DNA from: Bacteroidales bacterium UBA6244
GTDB lineage: Bacteria > Bacteroidota > Bacteroidia > Bacteroidales > F082
Length of the DNA stretch: 14,212 nt
Direction of reading: 5' to 3'
Assembly (NCBI GenBank): GCA_002440885.1
Contig: DJVY01000073.1
Coordinates: 12,342 to 26,553 of the forward strand
Shown here: piece by piece, positions 6,663-13,079 of the stretch
Numbering within the stretch: position 1 is the first letter of the stretch
Layout: every line of letters starts with the position of its first letter
Notes under the pieces: generated by a model
Told to the model about the DNA's origin: nothing
The model's input: only the letters and a program-made list of their open reading frames with translations
Databases searched by the model: none
Translations under genes and position numbers: made by a program

Positions 6663-6811
6663 GCGTACAGCAAAGGGTGGCTTTGTAATCGGTCAAGGTT
6701 TTTCGGTGGAATACTATTTCCGCACAGCGGAATTGGAGATTCCATTGAAAACCCGAAGGGCCTGACCTTGCAAGATTACATCAAAAGCCACCGTATCTTT
6801 GCGGTGTGCGT
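6663..6811. repeat. 149-nt near-continuous fold-back (long imperfect palindrome)
   Basis: Nested pairing runs over the whole stretch. From outside in, GCGTACA pairs with TGTGCGT with wobbles. Next come GCAAAG (6670-6675)/CTTTGC (6797-6802), GGTGGCTTT (6676-6684)/AAAGCCACC (6784-6792) and GTAATC (6685-6690)/GATTAC (6774-6779). Further in are GGTCA (6691-6695)/TGACC (6763-6767), TTCGG (6702-6706)/CCGAA (6753-6757), TGGAAT (6707-6712)/ATTCCA (6739-6744) and TTCCGC/GCGGAA (6718-6732) with an ACA tip. Small bulges separate the helices. It could be a structured RNA, an attC-like folded recombination site, or a miniature transposable fold-back. No coding frame uses it convincingly. Confidence 0.65.
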
Positions 6812-7005
6812 ATTTATGATTAGTTGGGACGAAATAAAATGTCTAACGGTTGTATGTATGACAGAATTAATAAGATTGTATCGTAATAGATTTGAAATCC
6901 GAACAGAGTTTTAATGAATAGATATCTTTCTTAACGGTAATAGTATAATGAATATCAACGTATACAGTTAATCCGAATTTACCAATAACCTAAATAAGGG
7001 TGATG
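6812..7005. other. AT-rich spacer without a recognised gene
   Basis: Between the fold-back and the stop of the HIxxRH gene I see no gene. A plus-strand TAGATTTG (6887-6894) fits the Bacteroidota -7 consensus by sequence, but no open frame of useful length follows it, so it is not called as a promoter. Together with the fold-back and the DUF6266 upstream region, this makes a gene-free stretch of about 540 nt. Confidence 0.35.
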
Positions 7006-7857
7006 TTATACTTTCTGTTCTTCAATTTCTAATATTATCTTTTCCAGTTCTCTCAAATCGGCATATTGGATTTTGGTTAATTCTATTGGATTTAACTCTA
7101 TATTAGGTGAAACGATATCTCGTGTACCTAAAATTATAGACTTCCAAGGATTGCCATAGTTATCATTAACCTGAACTATAACTATTTCAATATTGTTGCC
7201 AAAATCTCTTCTGAAAATTAGTACATATTTTATTATTTCTTGATGATTTAAATAAGGGATATCAATCATCGCTATTGAATTTTTCATATCCCAACTCCCA
7301 GAAACTCCACCTCTCGTATAATTAAATCCTTTTATTCTTTTCGGATTATTCTTATTTGATTGAGGGTATAAAGTATGTACAACTTTTGTTCCTTTATAAA
7401 GGAATAAATTATACTTAGATGTTACATAGTCTTTATGAGTATGTTCACCTGTATACATTTCAAAAAGTTCAGGCCTTTTATTTTTTTCAATATTAAGGTT
7501 GTCATGTTTATATAATGAGTCTGCAATATCGCAATAATCAAAAATTGGCATAGAGTCTATTCGAAACAATCCTTGATTCTGTAATCTAAAATAATTATTA
7601 CCATTCTCATCCTGTGATTCAATCCAATTTGCTTTAGATGTCCATTGTTCATGTCTTTGAAAAATATGCTCAAAACCTGTATACTCATTTCCTTTAGCAA
7701 ATATCAGTCCATGAATTGGCGAAACTCTTTGAACGTCCGTTGGGTATTTAGGAATATGTAATATTCTTGGGTCCTGAAAATAAGGATTTCTTAAAACAAC
7801 ATCTTGCATCTCTTTTAATTCTTGCTGGGTGAACAATATTTCTTTTCCTTCAGACAT
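7006..7857 (-). CDS. Hypothetical protein with HIxxRH motif, candidate BECR-fold nuclease
   Basis: The frame is open from an ATG at 7896, but a TAnnTTTG promoter element (7884-7891) lies inside that extension. The ATG at 7857 is therefore preferred, giving 283 aa. In this numbering GFEHIFQRHEQW has His64-Ile65-x-x-Arg68-His69. HIxxRH preceded by G-F is a hallmark of several phage and toxin Barnase-EndoU-ColicinE5/D-RelE-like (BECR) nuclease families, where these residues help form the active site. Later beta strands (IIKYVLIFRR, NIEIVIVQVND, WKSIILGTRD) would fit the sheet of that fold. There is no signal peptide or membrane segment, and an unassigned region (about 80-200) separates motif and strands. 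The gene is AT-rich and stands alone, with no visible immunity gene. An RNase activity is inference. It could be a non-enzymatic relative. Confidence 0.8.
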   Translation of the reverse strand: MSEGKEILFTQQELKEMQDVVLRNPYFQDPRILHIPKYPTDVQRVSPIHGLIFAKGNEYTGFEHIFQRHEQWTSKANWIESQDENGNNYFRLQNQGLFRIDSMPIFDYCDIADSLYKHDNLNIEKNKRPELFEMYTGEHTHKDYVTSKYNLFLYKGTKVVHTLYPQSNKNNPKRIKGFNYTRGGVSGSWDMKNSIAMIDIPYLNHQEIIKYVLIFRRDFGNNIEIVIVQVNDNYGNPWKSIILGTRDIVSPNIELNPIELTKIQYADLRELEKIILEIEEQKV

Positions 7858-7883
7858 GATGTTTAGATTATAACGCCTTATCA

Positions 7884-7891
7884 CAAATGTA
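7884..7891 (-). promoter_or_regulatory. Bacteroidota-type -7 promoter element
   Basis: On the minus strand this reads TACATTTG, an exact fit to TAnnTTTG recognised by the main sigma factor of Bacteroidota. It predicts a transcript start about 20 nt before the ATG at 7857. A clear TTG at the usual -33 distance is missing, though a T-rich tract lies there. Confidence 0.5.
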
Positions 7892-7977
7892 ATCAAACAC
7901 TATCAAGAAAAAAAATGTATTTGGGGAAATCCACATTTTTATTTGTTGGGGCTTCTTCGGTTAATATTTTGTTGGTG

Positions 7978-8020
7978 CCAATAGTTTAAGATTGGAAAGC
8001 AGTTCTGCGTCTACTATTGG
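7978..8020. repeat. Hairpin, 8-bp perfect stem
   Basis: CCAATAGT (7978-7985) pairs with ACTATTGG (8013-8020). The 27-nt loop contains a small GCAG/CTGC hairpin. It lies upstream of the HIxxRH gene, so it is not that gene's terminator. Confidence 0.45.
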
Positions 8021-8058
8021 TTTAATTTAATTTAAAATATTCGAGTACAGCGAGTGCA

Positions 8059-8096
8059 GTGGCAGAACGTGGCACGAGGTTACGAGTGCAAATAAC
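8059..8096 (+). repeat. 38-nt dispersed repeat, copy 1
   Basis: This copy is the same length as 8451-8488 and matches it at 31 of 38 positions. It holds a hairpin GTTA/TAAC around CGAGTGCAAA. One of the differences between the copies keeps a base pair intact (T-A here, C-G there), which suggests the structure matters. Confidence 0.55.
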
Positions 8097-8134
8097 AGTA
8101 TTTTATTGTCCAAACAGTTTAAAGTAGTAATAAG

Positions 8135-8177
8135 GTTTTTAGCCTCTTTGTCGGGTATCCGACAAAAAGGACTAAAC
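8135..8177. terminator. Hairpin with GTAT tetraloop
   Basis: TTTGTCGG (8147-8154) pairs perfectly with CCGACAAA (8159-8166) around GTAT. An outer helix, GTTTTTAG/CTAAAC with CC/GG, extends it after a bulge. It is terminator-like in strength, but no gene ends nearby and no T tract follows. Confidence 0.5.
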
Positions 8178-8192
8178 GAATATTGTTGAGGT

Positions 8193-8218
8193 GTTGAGGA
8201 TCAATTTTAATCCTCAAC
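8193..8218. repeat. Hairpin, 9-bp perfect stem
   Basis: GTTGAGGAT (8193-8201) pairs with ATCCTCAAC (8210-8218) with an 8-nt AT loop. Outer GTTGA (8185-8189) and TCAAC (8222-8226) can extend the stem across a short internal loop. Confidence 0.5.
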
Positions 8219-8228
8219 GGTTCAACCC

Positions 8229-8259
8229 AAAAACCGGGAAGCGAAGCGACCAGGTTTTT
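8229..8259. repeat. A-tract/T-tract hairpin with GCGAAGCG loop
   Basis: AAAAACC (8229-8235) pairs with GGTTTTT (8253-8259). The loop holds AAGCGAAGCGA. This is one of several hairpins in the desert that share the loop motif. Confidence 0.5.
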
Positions 8260-8291
8260 ATATTGAAATAGTGCGGTTCACTATCCTGCAT

Positions 8292-8358
8292 CGGATATAC
8301 CTGAACGGACTGCCGGTTAATTATCGGTTTTTTCCCTGCCGGAAAAACAGGTTATCCG
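8292..8358. repeat. Two-level hairpin
   Basis: The outer stem CGGATATACCTG (8292-8303) pairs with CAGGTTATCCG (8348-8358) with one bulge. The inner stem TTTTTCC (8329-8335) pairs with GGAAAAA (8341-8347) around CTGCC. The sequence between the arms has further CCGG/CGG complementarity. Confidence 0.5.
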
Positions 8359-8365
8359 AAACGGA

Positions 8366-8409
8366 GCAACAAAAAAACTGCGGAACGAAGTGGAGTGTTT
8401 TTTTGTTGC
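8366..8409. repeat. 13-bp perfect hairpin with ACGAAGTG loop
   Basis: GCAACAAAAAAAC (8366-8378) pairs perfectly with GTTTTTTTGTTGC (8397-8409). The 18-nt loop reads TGCGGAACGAAGTGGAGT, a variant of the GCGAAGC loop motif. Confidence 0.6.
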
Positions 8410-8450
8410 GGAGTGGAGAGGCGCGAGCCGTTGCGAGTGGAGCGAGGGTG

Positions 8451-8488
8451 GTGGCAGAAGGGAGCACGAGGTCACGAGTGCGAGTGAC
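8451..8488 (+). repeat. 38-nt dispersed repeat, copy 2
   Basis: This is the second copy of the 8059-8096 element. It forms a 5-bp hairpin GTCAC/GTGAC around GAGTGCGA, one pair longer than in copy 1. Confidence 0.55.
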
Positions 8489-8614
8489 GCCTACTGATTT
8501 CAGCCGGGGTGGCGCACTTTTTGTTCATGGGTATCGGTTTGGGCAAGTGCTTGATGCAGTGAGGAAGTGAGTGGAATTGAGCGAATGAAACGCAAGGGGC
8601 TTTATGTGGTTCAG

Positions 8615-8649
8615 ATTGCAGAGAAGTGCGAAGCAAACTTGGCTGCAAT
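8615..8649. repeat. Hairpin with GCGAAGCAA loop
   Basis: ATTGCAG (8615-8621) pairs with CTGCAAT (8643-8649). Inside, AAGT (8624-8627) pairs with ACTT (8637-8640), leaving the loop GCGAAGCAA. Confidence 0.5.
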
Positions 8650-9056
8650 ATGCGGAGCGAAGCGGAGAACGATTGGTTGATTGGATAATAATTAGGGAAA
8701 AGCGCCTGTAGTGCAATGAGCGAAGGATGGAACGGGATGACGAACGGAATTAAGCTCTTGCCGTGATACAGCGGTGCGGTGTGAATGGAGCGAACGCAGG
8801 ATGTTGTTGTCCCGAAGAATGAGGGTCGGCAACAGACGTAGAGAGAGGAATGAACACTGCAATAGTGGCAGGGCGGTGCATCTACAAAAAGTGTGACACC
8901 CCGATTAGCCCGAGCGACCCGCAGGCGAGCAGAAACAATGAGTGGCGGTTGCCCCCTTATAAAAAATGTATGAGCGTAGCGAATTCCATATTGGGATTAC
9001 AGGAGGCAAGAGTAGCCACGGGTGAGGATTGAGCGACTGTGTGCAGCAAAACAAGT

Positions 9057-9125
9057 AGCCACGCCACGATGAGCACCAAACGAAGCGCAGCGGAGTGGGT
9101 TGGAGCGCAAGCGTGACGTGTGGCT
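9057..9125. repeat. Hairpin enclosing ACGAAGCGCAGCG
   Basis: AGCCAC (9057-9062) pairs with GTGGCT (9120-9125), and CACG (9065-9068) with CGTG (9112-9115). The large loop contains ACGAAGCGCAGCG. The left arm is part of AGTAGCCACG, which also occurs directly repeated at 9011-9020. Confidence 0.4.
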
Positions 9126-9134
9126 GCGGTGTGT

Positions 9135-9210
9135 GCAAGGGTGGCTGAAAAAATACTACCTGCAGCGAAGCAAGGGTGGAGATTTTTTCAAGCCACTTGC
9201 TTGCCCTTGC
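9135..9210. repeat. Long hairpin with GCGAAGCAA loop
   Basis: GCAAGG (9135-9140) pairs with CCTTGC (9205-9210). GTGGCT (9141-9146) pairs with AGCCAC (9191-9196), and GAAAAAAT (9147-9154) with ATTTTTTC (9182-9189) across a single bulged A. The loop contains GCAGCGAAGCAA. Like the hairpins at 8229 and 8366, the loop is flanked by an A tract and a T tract. Confidence 0.6.
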
Positions 9211-9357
9211 TCATATGTTTTGTGGAACTAAGGGAGCGATTGACGAACACCTTATAACCTGTTTGGTTGTACTGGGAGACGGTGGGTTTAGGAGTTTACC
9301 AGAATAGGAACGGGATGGTTGTTCTTACGATTGTCGGTTAAAGAGCCGTGTGGACTG

Positions 9358-9380
9358 CATCCCGGGAGAATACCGGGATG
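9358..9380. repeat. Hairpin, 8-bp perfect GC-rich stem
   Basis: CATCCCGG (9358-9365) pairs with CCGGGATG (9373-9380) around GAGAATA. No T tract follows on either strand. It lies in the quieter end of the gene desert. Confidence 0.5.
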
Positions 9381-9570
9381 GGGCGGGATCACTACCGGGG
9401 TGAGGGTTGGAAATCGGACTGTCGGCGGGATTCATCAGTGTACTACAGGAATGATGGTGGTATCAGGACTTCCAGGGGATGCTGAAAGGAACACAAGACG
9501 AAACACGGATTTCACTGTCGGTGAGGCAAAAATATCCTTTGCCCGGCAGGAGTACAGGGGAATTGGGGAT

Positions 9571-9792
9571 TTAAAGGTCGATGCGGTTTAGCATTGAATA
9601 AGTGGTTTGAAATATGTAGTGGATTTTACCTTTGATTTTCGGTTCCCAATTTCCTCTGTACCCGAATGATTGTAGCTCCGGGATTAGATATTCCTGGATG
9701 TGCTGTTTAACCTGAATGGATATAGAAATGTAAAAGGTTGTTTTTGCCGGGGGGTCGGGATAGCACGGCATAGTGTGTTTTACTAAATACAC
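9571..9792 (-). CDS. Possible small hypothetical ORF
   Basis: This frame encodes 73 aa and starts 40 nt past the stop of the secreted patatin gene. Its middle and end (for example LIPELQSFGYRGNWEPKIKG and KIHYIFQTTYSMLNR) have a protein-like composition. The first 17 residues, rich in Pro and Cys, look less natural, so a later start or none is possible. No family, signal or motif is recognised. It may be a gene remnant at the edge of the desert. Confidence 0.25.
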   Translation of the reverse strand: MYLVKHTMPCYPDPPAKTTFYISISIQVKQHIQEYLIPELQSFGYRGNWEPKIKGKIHYIFQTTYSMLNRIDL

Positions 9793-9832
9793 ATTATGTT
9801 AAGAATTTCACTTATTGCCAAAATCAATATCT

Positions 9833-12073
9833 CTAAAAATAATACCCGATAGTGATGAAGGGATACAAAGATTTCGAGAGACTTGAATACCCCACCTCGA
9901 ATGCTATAGGCCCAACAATAGAGTTATAGGAATAACCCATACTTCCCCCGAAGAAAGATTGCCCCTCGGCGAGTTTTAATTTATCATGATACATTGTGAA
10001 ATTCAGATTGGTGTATATGCAGTGGTTTGGGGTGAAGTGATAACGAATATTGGTTTGGGCTACGGCAACTGTATTTTTTAGCAGTTCCATACCTTGTGTT
10101 CCCTGTAAAGCGATTTGCTGAGGGACATAGTGACCGTTATATTGCCCTCCGACAAAATTGGCGTATATCAGCGGGATGTTGTCATTCGGATTGAAAATAG
10201 TTCTTGCCGACACTCCGGGGGTGATGTAAAATTTGTCGGATAATCTGACCGGCTTGTGGAACTTTATATCCAATATATTAAGAGGTGCTTTGCCATACAT
10301 CCGGTAAAAATTATCGGTGTGCAATGCGTATCGGAATGAAAAATACTGTCCGGAAGAGGGGAAATTACTTTTATTCAGGTTATCGTAAGTTCCGCTAAAA
10401 AAATAATTCACATACACATTATTCTTATTAAAGTCAAAATTTTTCACTTCATAATTACTTGATAATCTTTTGATAAAATAAAAAATATCGATTTCCGTCC
10501 CCAGTTGCAACTTCATATTGTGTAAGTAGAATTCCGAAAAATTAAGACAGATAGAATTTCTTAAAAAATCGAGTTCATATATTGTCTTACCTCTATTATA
10601 GATATCTACTTCATTCCTACTGAACTTGCCGGAAATGCCACTCTTGTAAAAAATGCCATTCTGGATGGAGTAATCCATTGCCAGGTAGGGATTGCGACTA
10701 AGACGCATTGTTGCATCAAGGTGGGAATTCAGCGATGAACCTGTCCTGATGGGAGTGTGTGCGAGTATTGCAGCCATATCATTGGTGTCGAAACGTATAC
10801 CGAGGTCTAAAGTGTTGAAATTTTTTTCGTGGACCGTAAATATGAGGTCGAAAGGAGACTCCCCGTCCAACCGGTAAAAAACTTTGGTAAACCATCCGCT
10901 TGCGAAAATACGGGAAGTGGAAATATCCAGATCTTTCCGTGTGATCCTATTATTTTTCAGGTTTAATCTTTTCTTCATGTCAGTTTCGTCAATCCTTTCA
11001 AGTCCCTCAAAGCGGATACTTTTGATTTCCAGTGAGTCCATCAATATATAGGGGTTTTCAATTTTTTTCCGGATATCAACGGTATCCGTTATTGCCAATG
11101 TTTTTTTCAGTGCCGTCAGTTCGTCCCATTTCTTTCGGGCTGCCTGCTCTCCGCGTTGTATGATGGAGTCGATGGCTGAAGCCTCAAAATCCATCATTTT
11201 GTAAGAATGCAAATCGGGGGTAATAAGAATATCGGTATTGGCTATGTTTCTATCCCGTTTTTCCTTTGCTATAAAAAGTCCGAGCTGTTCAATCACTTCG
11301 ATTACCGTACCCCGGTTCTTCCCAATGGTTTTATAGTCACGTGAAACAAGGACGCCAATCACGATATCGGCTCCCATTTCCCGGACAATATCTACGGGAT
11401 AATTATTGATAATACCTCCGTCTATAAGCAACATGCTATCTTTCTCTACAGGGGAAAATATGCCGGGAATGGCCATGCTGGCACGCATGGCTTCGGGCAG
11501 GATGCCTTCCCTGAGAACGACTTCTTCACCGGAACGTGAATTGGCGGCTACACATGCAAACGGAATAGGAAGATGATTAAAATCTATTGTATCCTGATAT
11601 CCTATAGTGAGGTTCGAGAATAAACTGTATAGATTTTGCCCACTGATAATACCCGGGGGTAAGCGCACTTTACCTTTCTTCTCCTTTATTTTTAGTTCAT
11701 AGGGAAGAGAAAGAATATATACTCCCTGATTTTGATTTTCTTTGAGGGAAGAGATCCGATTTTCCCTATGGATTTCGTCGCTTAGTAAATATCTCCAGTC
11801 CTGCTCCTTGACCAGCGAGTCTATTACATGCGTTTCATATCCAATGGCGTAAAGACCTCCTACGATAGCTCCCATACTTGTCCCGGCAATATAATCGACG
11901 GGTATGCCTGCTTCTTCTAAAACTTTCAGTGCACCAATATGTGAAAATCCTTTGGCCGCACCGCCACTTAGCACGACCCCCACTGTCGGCCGATCCTTTT
12001 TTGTTTCTTGTGCGGAAGCATGCGGAATAAAAAAAAGAGGGATCATTAATAAACTCCACGACACGATTTTCAA
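9833..12073 (-). CDS. Patatin-like phospholipase with POTRA and outer-membrane barrel (type Vd autotransporter layout)
   Basis: This 746-aa protein has a signal peptide (1-21, ending in ASA). The patatin domain (about 28-320) has an oxyanion motif SGGAAKG (36-42), nucleophile Ser66 in GTSMG, and Asp218 in LLIDGGIINNYP, so the Ser-Asp dyad is intact. A POTRA-like domain follows (about 347-417, LEIKSIRFEGLERIDETDMK). The C-terminal beta-barrel (about 418-746) ends in ITIGYYF, with a terminal Phe typical of BAM substrates. The order patatin-POTRA-barrel is that of PlpD-type (type Vd) autotransporters, so the lipase is probably placed at the cell surface, where it may hydrolyse phospholipids. Whether the patatin domain is released is not visible. 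The gene starts 25 nt after another patatin gene and is likely in the same operon as uppS. Confidence 0.93.
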   Translation of the reverse strand: MKIVSWSLLMIPLFFIPHASAQETKKDRPTVGVVLSGGAAKGFSHIGALKVLEEAGIPVDYIAGTSMGAIVGGLYAIGYETHVIDSLVKEQDWRYLLSDEIHRENRISSLKENQNQGVYILSLPYELKIKEKKGKVRLPPGIISGQNLYSLFSNLTIGYQDTIDFNHLPIPFACVAANSRSGEEVVLREGILPEAMRASMAIPGIFSPVEKDSMLLIDGGIINNYPVDIVREMGADIVIGVLVSRDYKTIGKNRGTVIEVIEQLGLFIAKEKRDRNIANTDILITPDLHSYKMMDFEASAIDSIIQRGEQAARKKWDELTALKKTLAITDTVDIRKKIENPYILMDSLEIKSIRFEGLERIDETDMKKRLNLKNNRITRKDLDISTSRIFASGWFTKVFYRLDGESPFDLIFTVHEKNFNTLDLGIRFDTNDMAAILAHTPIRTGSSLNSHLDATMRLSRNPYLAMDYSIQNGIFYKSGISGKFSRNEVDIYNRGKTIYELDFLRNSICLNFSEFYLHNMKLQLGTEIDIFYFIKRLSSNYEVKNFDFNKNNVYVNYFFSGTYDNLNKSNFPSSGQYFSFRYALHTDNFYRMYGKAPLNILDIKFHKPVRLSDKFYITPGVSARTIFNPNDNIPLIYANFVGGQYNGHYVPQQIALQGTQGMELLKNTVAVAQTNIRYHFTPNHCIYTNLNFTMYHDKLKLAEGQSFFGGSMGYSYNSIVGPIAFEVGYSSLSKSLYPFITIGYYF

Positions 12074-12098
12074 TTATTTAGGTATAAGCGATTTACAT

Positions 12099-13022
12099 TT
12101 ACGCTCGAGTTGGCTCCCTTTCGATTTGATGGATCATCGAGTTTTCTCTATAGAATTCAAGGCTTTTCCTCGCTTCAATCCGTCCTTTTTCAATTAATTC
12201 CTCCGCTTTATGAAAATCAAATGATTTTGCGGAGTCCTTGTGAATGTGGATGGTTATATCCGGTTGATACATTTCAAGGGCATTATCCACATTACTTTGT
12301 AATACCAATCCGACCATTTCTTTTAAAATAGAAATATAATTCAGACTTTGCCTATTTCCATTGGAAGATAAAGTTATTTTTTTATTTCCAGTCATCGTGA
12401 TTTTGTCTGGAATATCGTGCAGAGTCCCATTGAATACGCTTCCGTTAAGTGATCTTTGTTTTTCCCTTTCATTGTCCGTACCATATAGATTGACTGCGAC
12501 AAGAATATCTCCAGGATTCCGGTAAACCTGCTTTATGGGGAGCGGATTTAAAACACCTCCATCGACCAATACCCTATCGCATTCCTGAACCGAAGTGATA
12601 ACTGCCGGGATAGCAATAGAGGCCCTGATCGCCTTATACAGGCTCCCTGAAGTGAAGGCTACCTCTTTTCTGTTGACAAGATCGGTGGCCATCGCCACAT
12701 AGGGTATCCTTAAATCTTCAATAAGCACATCGGGTATTTCCTTTTCCATTTTCCTGAAAGCTCTTTCGGTACTAATTACGCCATGTGTGTTCAATGTAAA
12801 ATTCATTAGATTCAATATTTCCATCCTGTTTAATGAACAGACAGATTCTGTAAAATAATCCAATTGCCCCATGGCATATATACCTCCGATCCATGATCCA
12901 ATGGAGGTGCCTGCCACGGAGGTTATGCAAAACCCTTGTTTTTCCAACTCCTGTATTACTCCAATATGAGCGAATCCACGTGCTCCACCGCTTGACAAAA
13001 CTAATGCAACTGATTTTTCCAT
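12099..13022 (-). CDS. Cytosolic patatin-like phospholipase (RssA-like)
   Basis: This 307-aa protein consists of one patatin domain. SSGGARGFAHIG (10-21) is the oxyanion loop, Ser40 in GTSIG the nucleophile, and Asp154 in VLVDGGVLNPLP its partner. The RASIAIPAV segment (133-141) is also typical. There is no signal peptide or membrane helix, so it should act in the cytoplasm on acyl esters, probably phospholipids. The true substrate is unknown. The C-terminal third (about 185-307) is less conserved. The gene is followed after 25 nt by the secreted patatin, so two hydrolases of the same superfamily with different locations are encoded in tandem. It begins 57 nt after uppS. The ATG at 13022 gives the expected short N-terminus before the first strand. 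Confidence 0.92.
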   Translation of the reverse strand: MEKSVALVLSSGGARGFAHIGVIQELEKQGFCITSVAGTSIGSWIGGIYAMGQLDYFTESVCSLNRMEILNLMNFTLNTHGVISTERAFRKMEKEIPDVLIEDLRIPYVAMATDLVNRKEVAFTSGSLYKAIRASIAIPAVITSVQECDRVLVDGGVLNPLPIKQVYRNPGDILVAVNLYGTDNEREKQRSLNGSVFNGTLHDIPDKITMTGNKKITLSSNGNRQSLNYISILKEMVGLVLQSNVDNALEMYQPDITIHIHKDSAKSFDFHKAEELIEKGRIEARKSLEFYRENSMIHQIEREPTRA

Positions 13023-13079
13023 TCTTTATTTAGCTTAACGAAAACGTTCAAATTTTCTGAATTATTGTTCTATATGTGT

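Larger units (their letters stand above)
7897..9570. other. Gene desert rich in hairpins and GAGCGAAGCGA-like motifs
   Basis: About 1.7 kb carry no convincing coding sequence on either strand. The open frames here translate to low-complexity or cysteine/tryptophan-rich products that do not resemble proteins. The plus strand, especially 8040-9240, is purine-biased and full of short variants of GAGCGAAGCGA (for example near 8240, 8440, 8655, 8716, 8782, 8971, 9080 and 9165). Many sit in or next to hairpin loops. Individual hairpins and repeats are listed separately. A long structured RNA, a decayed mobile element, or a cluster of REP-like units are all possible. Confidence 0.5.

Noticed and set aside
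7858..7896. N-terminal extension of the HIxxRH protein (13 residues)
   Set aside because: A TAnnTTTG promoter element lies inside it, so the transcript probably begins after the upstream ATG.
8271..8570. Plus-strand 99-aa ORF in the gene desert
   Set aside because: It crosses three hairpins and the GAGCGAAGCGA-type motifs and encodes an R/S/G-rich low-complexity product.
8525..9138. Minus-strand ORFs of 63 and 77 aa in the gene desert
   Set aside because: They are rich in Cys, Trp, His and Pro without recognisable secondary structure, and they overlap repeats. They are judged to be chance frames.
5828..9210. Diversity-generating retroelement or retron (DUF6266 as target, hairpins as RNA)
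   Set aside because: No reverse transcriptase gene and no template/variable repeat pair with adenine-biased differences were found.
7900..9570. CRISPR array in the repeat-rich desert
   Set aside because: Repeats are degenerate, unevenly spaced and inverted, with no constant repeat-spacer period and no cas genes.
9319..9591. Plus-strand 90-aa ORF
   Set aside because: It is Gly/Arg-rich, contains the hairpin at 9358-9380, and has no family resemblance or promoter.
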